From assembly GCA_001692895.1 (NCBI GenBank), contig KV748302.1, positions 38,760 through 102,759 on the forward strand: 64,000 nucleotides of DNA. Reading direction: 5' to 3'. Position numbers and translations under genes: made by a program. This DNA is from Cenococcum geophilum 1.58. Lineage: Eukaryota; Ascomycota; Dothideomycetes; Gloniales; Gloniaceae. A model generated the notes under the pieces. That model did no database searches and was not told where the DNA came from. It worked only from the letters and a program-made list of their open reading frames with translations. Position 1 is the stretch's first letter; each line of letters starts with the position of its first letter. Of the stretch, positions 57,331 through 64,000 are shown in pieces.

Positions 57331-59666
57331 TACTCTTAATAGTCGTCTAGTTCCTTAATTAATTTGTCTTAAGGTCTTGTGTTGAATCTACTACTGCGCA
57401 GCTAGATAGTAAACTATCTTAAGCCCTTACTAAACTAGAACGTTCTTATAATGTGGAGTAAAAGGCTCTTAAGGCCCGTATCGCGGCGTCCGCTTAGTTA
57501 CTCCGTCTTAAGAAGGTTTATAAAAGGGTCCGTTTTAAGGAGTAGAAACTTATAGAATAAGGTTTATAGGAACTTAGCAATAAAAAAACGGATTTTTTTC
57601 TAACTAAGAAGGAAATAGATCTAAGTAGTTCGGTAACTGCTCTTCTTAGGTCCCCCTTAGGTAATTCGTTTTTTAGTAATCCTTTTTTATTAATACTACC
57701 TAACCTAATCTCTTCCAATACTCCTATACCTTTCCTATAATATTCTTTAAATTCTCTAGTAGTTCCTAGGTAGTCTTATTATAGCCTATCCACTTAACCT
57801 TATACTATATTTTATTGTTAATATCCTTATAACTAACGATCTTTAAAACTTACTATTTGTCTTCCTTTTATCCTTTATATATATCTACTTTGTAAACTAA
57901 TAGCTTAATATTCCCGTATGCTAGCTCTAGCATTGCGATATGCTATATAGGGTAGATCTTTATTTTAGCTAGTAGGTTTAACTTAAACATAACTAGTGAA
58001 ATCCTTTATATAATTTTAAAAGGTCCTAGTCTAATATAATCTAACTTCTTACTTAGTCGTCTACTCTTAAAATTTTTGTATAGTAGCTACACTTTATCTC
58101 CCTCCTTAAGATCTAGTCCCTTAGATCTCTTAGCATTATAGTACTTTTTTATTCTCTCTTATACTTTCTTTGCTAATTCTATAAGGTTTACATAAAGATT
58201 TATTAACGTCTTTATTCTTTCTTTAGCTGTACTACTCGTTTTCTTTACTTGCCGTAGTAATAACAATATCCTTAGCTTATATCCATAATTTGCCTTAAAT
58301 AGTAATATGCCTATTTCTTCCTATAGTGTTGTATTATATATAAACTATATAACTAGTAATAGCAATACCTAATTATTCTATATATAATTAATATAATGCC
58401 TTAAATACTGTTTTAGCGTCTAATTTAATCTTTCTATTTAACCGTCTGTCTGCAGATAATATGCGGTAAAAGTTACTACTTAAACTCCTTACTCCGCTAA
58501 GAATACCTCTTAAAATGCTACTATAAATCTTAAATCCCTATCCAATATAATCTTACTTAGTACTCTATATCTTATAAACACTTCTTTAACATAGATTTTA
58601 GCAATATCTTCCGCTAAGATTTCTTCCGTGTATGCTATAAAGTAGCCCTATTTAGTTAACTTATCCACTATTACTAAGATTATATTATAATCTTATCCGG
58701 TAATAGAATCTCTTAACTTTAGTAACTTAATAATAAAGTCCCATAATATAACCTCCTATAGTCTCTTTAGTATTTTAATAGGTTATAGCCCTCCGTATAG
58801 CTTATGCCTTATTAGTTTATTCCTTTAGCAATCTAAACACTCCTTTATTACTTTTCTTACGATATTCTAAATTCTGTTAATAATGTATTCTTTTTAAAGT
58901 CTTAACACTAAGCCTGTTGCTCTATTATGTCCTTAAGTTATTTCCTTATAGAAATCTTCTATAAAATACTCTGCTATACTTCTTAAGATATATTTCGCTT
59001 CTCGATTCTCGTATATATCTACTTATAAATCTTTTAGCTATGCTTCTAGAATTCTTTATACCCAAAAGCTTTCTAGTATCTCGTAGACTCTTCCTAGTTT
59101 ATTATCCTCTTAAGTTACTACTAGTTTAGGGTGATTGTATCTAATTAATCTATCCTTATCTCTGCGTAGTATTGCTCCCGATAGTTTCTTATTATTTTAT
59201 AGTTTAGCTTTTCTACTAAGTATATCTGCTCTTGCATTCTTAGTTCCCTTAGTATACTAAATCTTAAAATAGTATTCTGTAAGTATCTCTACCCATCTAA
59301 CCTATCTTTGGTTAAGTTCTTTTATTATTAGGAACCCCATTAGGTTCTTATAATCCGTCTTAACTATAAATAGTTTTTCTGCGCCTTATAAGAATACTCT
59401 TTATTCCTTAAGTGCTATAACTATACTTAATAACTCCTTATTGTAGACGTCATAGTTTAACTCTAGTAGTGTTATCTTTCTACTATAGTATACTACTAGG
59501 TGCTATGCGTCCTTATACTTCTATAGTAAATATACTCCTAGTGCGTAGTCTAATACGTCCGTTTTTACAACCGTGTCTAGTCCTAGTTAATAAATTTTAA
59601 GGATTAGCTCCTAGGTAAATAACTCCTTAAGTTCCTTAAATAACTTTCTTTATTTATCTCCCTACA
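57331..59666 (-). pseudogene. pol: Copy B pol: integrase and chromodomain, RNase H part
   Basis: The chromodomain lies at about 57716-57870 and is colinear with that of C. Integrase spans about 58000-58900, RNase H follows to 59666. The open frame 57518-57718 (minus, MEEIRLGSINKKGLLKNELP) is the tail after the chromodomain, preserved because this copy is less mutated. Stops remain at Gln/Trp codons elsewhere. The MITE at 59667 separates it from RT. Confidence 0.78.
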
Positions 59667-59812
59667 ACGTGGGTGACAGGGTTTTGACGGTGTGATGAGT
59701 TTTGACGGTTTTAAGGTTTCCCATACAAACTTTGTCTATGTCCTCTCGCTTAAAGTTTTGATGTTCAAAACCGTCAAAACCCGTCACACCGTCAAAACCC
59801 TATCACCCACGT
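59667..59812. mobile_element. MITE (146 bp), second and fuller copy
   Basis: ACGTGGGTGACAGGG at the left and CCCTATCACCCACGT at the right form inverted repeats that extend for about 45 bp with few mismatches (GTTTTGACGGTGTGA shared). It interrupts copy B at a TA (C keeps the empty site near 14950). The right flank is TA and the left flank CA. The interior (CATACAAACTTTGTCTATG) has no coding capacity. Confidence 0.88.
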
Positions 59813-61300
59813 TACCTATAGTTCCTCTTTCTTTATAAGTCTAGTAAACGGTTTAATATTCTTTAACTATTATACTATAAACCTTCTATAGTAGTTGCAA
59901 ACCCCTAAAAATAACCTTAACTGCATTATATTCTCTAGTTCTTACCAACTCACTATAGCTTTAATCTTCTTTAGGTCTATACTAATATAATCTAGTTTAA
60001 TAATAAATTTAACAAAATCGGTCTTTTGTGTAAAGAACTCGCATTTTTTAATTGCTACTAGCATCTATTCTTCCTATAGTCTCCTTAAAACCCATTTAAC
60101 GTGTTCCCTATATTCTTTCTTAGTTATTAAGTAGATAATAATATCGTCGAGGTATACTATAATAAACTTATTGAGGTATTCTCCTAATACACTATTAATT
60201 CGTTTCTAAAATGTTACTAGTATATTTGTTAATCCGAATTATATAACTAATAGCTTATATAGTCCTTCTCTTAACCTAAAGGCTACCTTCTATTTATCGC
60301 CTTTCTTAATTCTAATCTAATAGTACGCCTATCTTAGATCTATCTTTGTAAAGATTTGCGTATTACCTATCTAATTCTAGATTTCGCTAATTAAGGGTAA
60401 AGGATACCTATCCTTCCGAGTAATGCTGTTTAACTATCTATAGTTAATGTATAACCTAAGTTTTCCGTTCTTCTTTAGTACGAATAGTACTAGATAACCT
60501 GCTAATAACTGCAATGGTCTAATATATCCCTTTTATAAGTTTTCTTAAACAAACTCCTTAAGTGCGCTCGCCTCCTCTTAAGTAAGCTTATAGGTTAGAA
60601 AGAACCTTAGACTTATTCCTAGTTCCAACTCTATTTTATAGTCCTATACTATATATTTTACTAGCTTTTTACTTTTCAGTAACCATAGCTTCTTACTATA
60701 CTTATGGTATTTTTTTAGTATATAACTTAAGCCTTGCTTAGTCTCTTTATATATCGCTCTAACTTAGTACTATACTAGCTTAGTCTACTATCGTATTTTA
60801 CGTTATTAAGTATCTCTAATATCGACTTAACCTATAATCCAATTAATCCTTAGGTTGTACTCCTATAACCAAGGTATTCCTAATATTGCCTTATCCCGTC
60901 CCAATAGTAGGATATTAAAAGATATCTCGATTCGTCTTCCTTTAATGGTTATTTAAATAGGTCCTATTTAAGATTAATAATCCCTCCTCTATAGGTTATT
61001 GGATCTTCTAAAATTGTAACTAATAGGTAAGGTTGCTTTTTCTGTCCATAAGGTAATCCTATTCTTTTAACTACTGCTAGTAAGATATAGTTTCGCGTTG
61101 CTCTACTATTTATTAGCACTTTGAACTACTAATCTTGCCAATTAACTTATAAATTTAGGTGTTGTCCTTAAATTCCTTTAAGGGTCTAAGGCTTTACTAC
61201 TAGCTCCCTCTGGTCCCGTAGGCCTCTACTTTTCCTAACTATTAGCTACTTAATCCCGTTATATTTAGCTCGCTCCTCAGCTAATACCTAGTTTACTTTT
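59813..61300 (-). pseudogene. pol: Copy B pol: RT and protease
   Basis: RT spans about 60500-59850; its catalytic box reads VYLDDII with YLDD intact at 60143-60154, unlike C (YLND) and AD (YLNN). The protease lies near 61095-61135 (ALINSRATRNYIL, with Asp to Asn and Gly to Arg). At 60895-60905 the sequence CCCAATAGTAGGATATT is the empty site of element G. Confidence 0.82.
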
Positions 61301-63545
61301 TGTCTTTAATATACTATAGATACATATTCTCTAGGCATTCCTACCACTATTATCCGTCTAAGCATTCTTCCGTAAGAAATCTTCCTAGCTAAAGTATTAA
61401 ATTTCCTTCCTTTTAGACTTCTGCTAGATGCTATCTATGCATATACTTAGCATTTCTATACTATCGCTTATCTGTTATCTAGTATATCCTTATAGGGTAT
61501 TTCCAATTCTTTTCCTTTAGATTCTTATGCATCTTATATATATTATCCACGTATACAATCTATAATAGCGTATAGTATACTAGGTGCTTTAGGTTAACTC
61601 TTAGCTCGTCTTTATTCTTAAGTTTAAACCTTTATTATNNTAATCTAAANNTTATAACTTNGTTTATAGGTACTAAGATACATCTCTTACTTCTCTAGTC
61701 CTCTAATCATTCCTTTAGATCCTTCGACGTTATAATTAAGGCTCCTTTACTATATGTTATAGCCTTCTTTATAATTAGGTGGTCCTAGATAACTTATTTA
61801 TCTAACTATATATAAAAATCTTCCCACTTATCATTATATCGCTGCCTATACTACTTTTAGTACAGCTACTAGAGTATATACGGCTTGTCCGTAAGGAAGT
61901 ATCTTCTTATTACTACGTCGTAACAGCCTTTAGTATGTTATTCTTTAAACCTAGTAGGGATCCCTAGATCCTCTTCGTCTTCTAGTTTAGTAAGCCACTT
62001 AGCTCTTAGTGTGCCTACCTTAGGCCTATTAGTAATTCTTTATACTAGCGCTCTATCCCTTATACGTCCTAATATACTAGATCTCTTATCTAGTTTCTAT
62101 TCTTACTATGCGATAATTCTTTACCTAAATTCTTCTATGGTTTCTTTTGGTTTATATTTTATAAATAGATCCTTAAAGTCTTCCTACTTCTTAATCTTAG
62201 TATTAACACTTCGATCTTTAGGCCGAACACTATATTCCCTAGTAAATCTTCTAGGTCTATATATCTATCTCCTAGTCTAATTGTTATTTATACTATAGAT
62301 TCTCTAATCTATAAGAAAGCCTCTTGCTTCTTATTTATAGATGTCCTTATTTATACTCTAAATTCTTAGCCCCGTAGGATTCTTAATCCTAAGCTTGCTT
62401 CTATCTTAAGCTTTACTCTAGCCTTAGTCTAACTAGGCTTACTTAGTGTCCTTATCTTGTCTTAAGAGTCTTAAATCTTACTTATTTCGTCTTAAGAATC
62501 TTATACCTTTAGGAAACTTCGTCCTAAGCTTATTCGTATATTGCTAAACTAAGCCGTTACTCTACTCTATTGGTTATCGTCCGTTATAGGTCCTTAAGCT
62601 TGCCTTATCTTATCTTAAGAATCTTAATCGTCTTATATCTCGTCTTAAAAATCTTAAGCTTTTAGCCTTTTGCCTTTATCGAGTGCCGAAGTAATTCGCT
62701 GCCCTACTTCTCTTACGTCTCGCGAAGCGATAGATATTGTGTCCAGTAGGGTCTTAATCCCTACTAATATTCCCTATTCTATAGTAGAATTATCCTCTAC
62801 CTCTTATATAACATCTCCGAGGTCTATATACTCCTAGTAAGCTGCCTTTATTGCCTTATTATTATAAAATATTTCGCCTATATTAAATTCATTATCCTTA
62901 ATATCTAATCTGCGAACTGGTTCGTTAGTTCCTTTATATCCTATAGGTACTAGCTCTTATAGCTAATAGCTTACGCCATACTTAGCGTCCTTATGAATTT
63001 GGTATACGTTATTATAACAAAACGCAAAACTTTTAATTAAACATTCTCTTATTCCTCGCAGCGTATTATTATCCCTCTATACGTATATATCGTCTACTAG
63101 TCTTATTCCTTTTACTACGTAGTAGTTCTAACTACTTCTATAGTCTTTAATATAATAACCCTATTTTCTGCAATTTATGCAAGCTCCCTCTTTAAACTAT
63201 TTTTCTTACTATAGAGTCCGCCTAAACGTCTTCTGCTGTTAAGATCCCTAATTCGGCCTCTACTCCTTAGACCTCTAATTACTTAATTCTTGTCCTTTAG
63301 GTTTCCATAATTTCTTATTTTATTTCTTAGATTCTTTAGTACCACTTAAGTCCATTAGCTCTGCGCTATACTATAGTTTTTAACTTAGCTTTAGTTGTTG
63401 CGTGCTCTGCGCCTTATATAACTATAGAACTCTATCCTAGCCTCTCTTAGCCTGCTCCCTTTAGTAGATCCAATTATTAATTTTAATTACTTAATCTATT
63501 AACTCCCGTAGGGTGTCCGTATCTTCTATTAGGATAATCGCGTCC
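61301..63545 (-). pseudogene. gag: Copy B gag-pol linker and gag
   Basis: The charged linker (61300-62700) contains several TCTTAAGAATCTTA / CTTATCTTGTCTTAAG repeats near 62450-62660. The zinc knuckle lies near 63150-63200, with partial loss of its Cys/His. Ambiguous bases are at 61639-61661. The empty site of C's 1.02-kb insert is at about 61940 (minus AGAATAACATACTAAAGG). The plus-strand open frame 62011-62280 is a shadow. It is cut at 63545 by a LINE. Confidence 0.75.
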
Positions 63546-64000
63546 TTTTTTTTTTATTTTTTTTTTTTTATATCCGTTGTATTATACTACGTATAATACT
63601 GCGCATGCAGCCTTTAGGCTATGGCGCTATAGTTCTATATACATGAATCCTTTCTAGGCAGCTTAACATGTACTAGTAGCTATGTCCTAGTAGTTTATAA
63701 ATCCCTAAACTAGGGATTTACCGCTTCCTCGTAAGATACTAGGTTGCTAATAACTATTAGGTAGTGAGAAAACGATAGGAAAATAATAGAAAAAATTGGA
63801 ATAAAATCCTAAATAATCCTAACGCCTGTCCCTGTCCTTTTTATAGTTTATTTCTGTCCTTTTGCTTTCTATAGTCTATCTACTAAGACTTTTAGTAGGA
63901 GTTGCCTCCTTCTAGAGATCCTTCTGCTCTTAGCCACTTCCCAGTAGCTATTTTTGTCCTACTTAAGAATAGAAAAAGCGCCCTTCTTCCTTTCTTTGTA
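63546..64000 (-). mobile_element. LINE 3' end, runs off the window
   Basis: It starts with a T-rich tract (A-tail on the minus strand) and then follows the same 3' UTR as 36340-36700 (GTATTATACTACGTATAATA, CTTTCTAGGCAGCTTAA). From about 63850 it enters the ORF2 C-terminus. It inserted into copy B gag; the other duplication lies outside. Confidence 0.85.

Larger units (their letters stand above)
56300..63545 (-). mobile_element. Copy B of the C-family chromovirus, least damaged copy
   Basis: Minus strand. 3' LTR 56300-56720; polypurine tract AAAGAGGAGGGAGATAG (minus, 56721-56737). Then 3' region, chromodomain, integrase, RT, protease, linker and gag up to 63545, where a LINE cuts it; the 5' LTR is outside the window. 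It carries a solo LTR (57071-57326) and a MITE (59667-59812). Because it is colinear with C and AD, it fixes the exact insertion points of E, G and the 1.02-kb insert. Confidence 0.9.

Overview
The window reads as an AT-rich, gene-poor transposon graveyard from a filamentous ascomycete (Pezizomycotina-like). Retroelement coding frames are legible over long stretches, but they are punctured by TAG/TAA exactly where Gln or Trp is expected. Catalytic His reads as Tyr and catalytic Asp as Asn. This is the CpA-to-TpA (and TpG-to-TpA) spectrum of repeat-induced point mutation (RIP). I see no intact host gene, rRNA or convincing tRNA. The species cannot be named from this sequence.

The layout is a set of nested insertions reconstructed from LTR boundaries and target-site duplications (TSDs). 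(1) 1-2962: tail of a plus-strand chromovirus with a 3' LTR at 2748-2962 and two unrecognised coding remnants. (2) About 3802-6146 plus 42029-45420: the two halves of one minus-strand chromovirus, called AD. (3) AD is split by element G (6147-42028), a plus-strand Ty3/Gypsy element with LTRs of 265 and 256 bp. (4) Inside G sit: K (7602-9056), a small non-autonomous LTR element; C (9211-27410), a chromovirus of the AD family with 421-bp LTRs; a MITE (30720-30847); and a LINE (36340-41789). (5) Inside C sit: a 1.02-kb unclassified insert (11798-12819); E (16996-24680), another chromovirus with 330-bp LTRs; and a 1670-bp non-autonomous LTR element (25376-27045) lodged in C's 3' LTR. (6) 45421-51200: a hAT transposase remnant, a LINE 3' fragment and unassigned AT-rich DNA. 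(7) 51700-56299: an old LINE interrupted by a younger 5'-truncated LINE (53590-54762). (8) 56300-63545: copy B of the C family, minus strand, carrying a solo LTR and a second MITE copy, cut at 63546 by another LINE that runs off the window.

The most interesting unit is a reading frame of about 1040 codons in G (about 33187-36315), placed between the end of pol and the 3' LTR, where env would lie in a retrovirus. It is not gag, pol or an obvious env. Its C-terminal half keeps the shape of a double-stranded beta-helix 2-oxoglutarate/Fe(II) dioxygenase, with the HxD and distal His ligands eroded in the RIP manner. Second, the two small non-autonomous LTR elements share a 15-bp LTR start and carry, just inside the 5' LTR, a sequence complementary to a site in the middle of their own LTR. 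That is the layout of Tf1-type self-priming rather than tRNA priming. Autonomous element C shows a weaker version of it.
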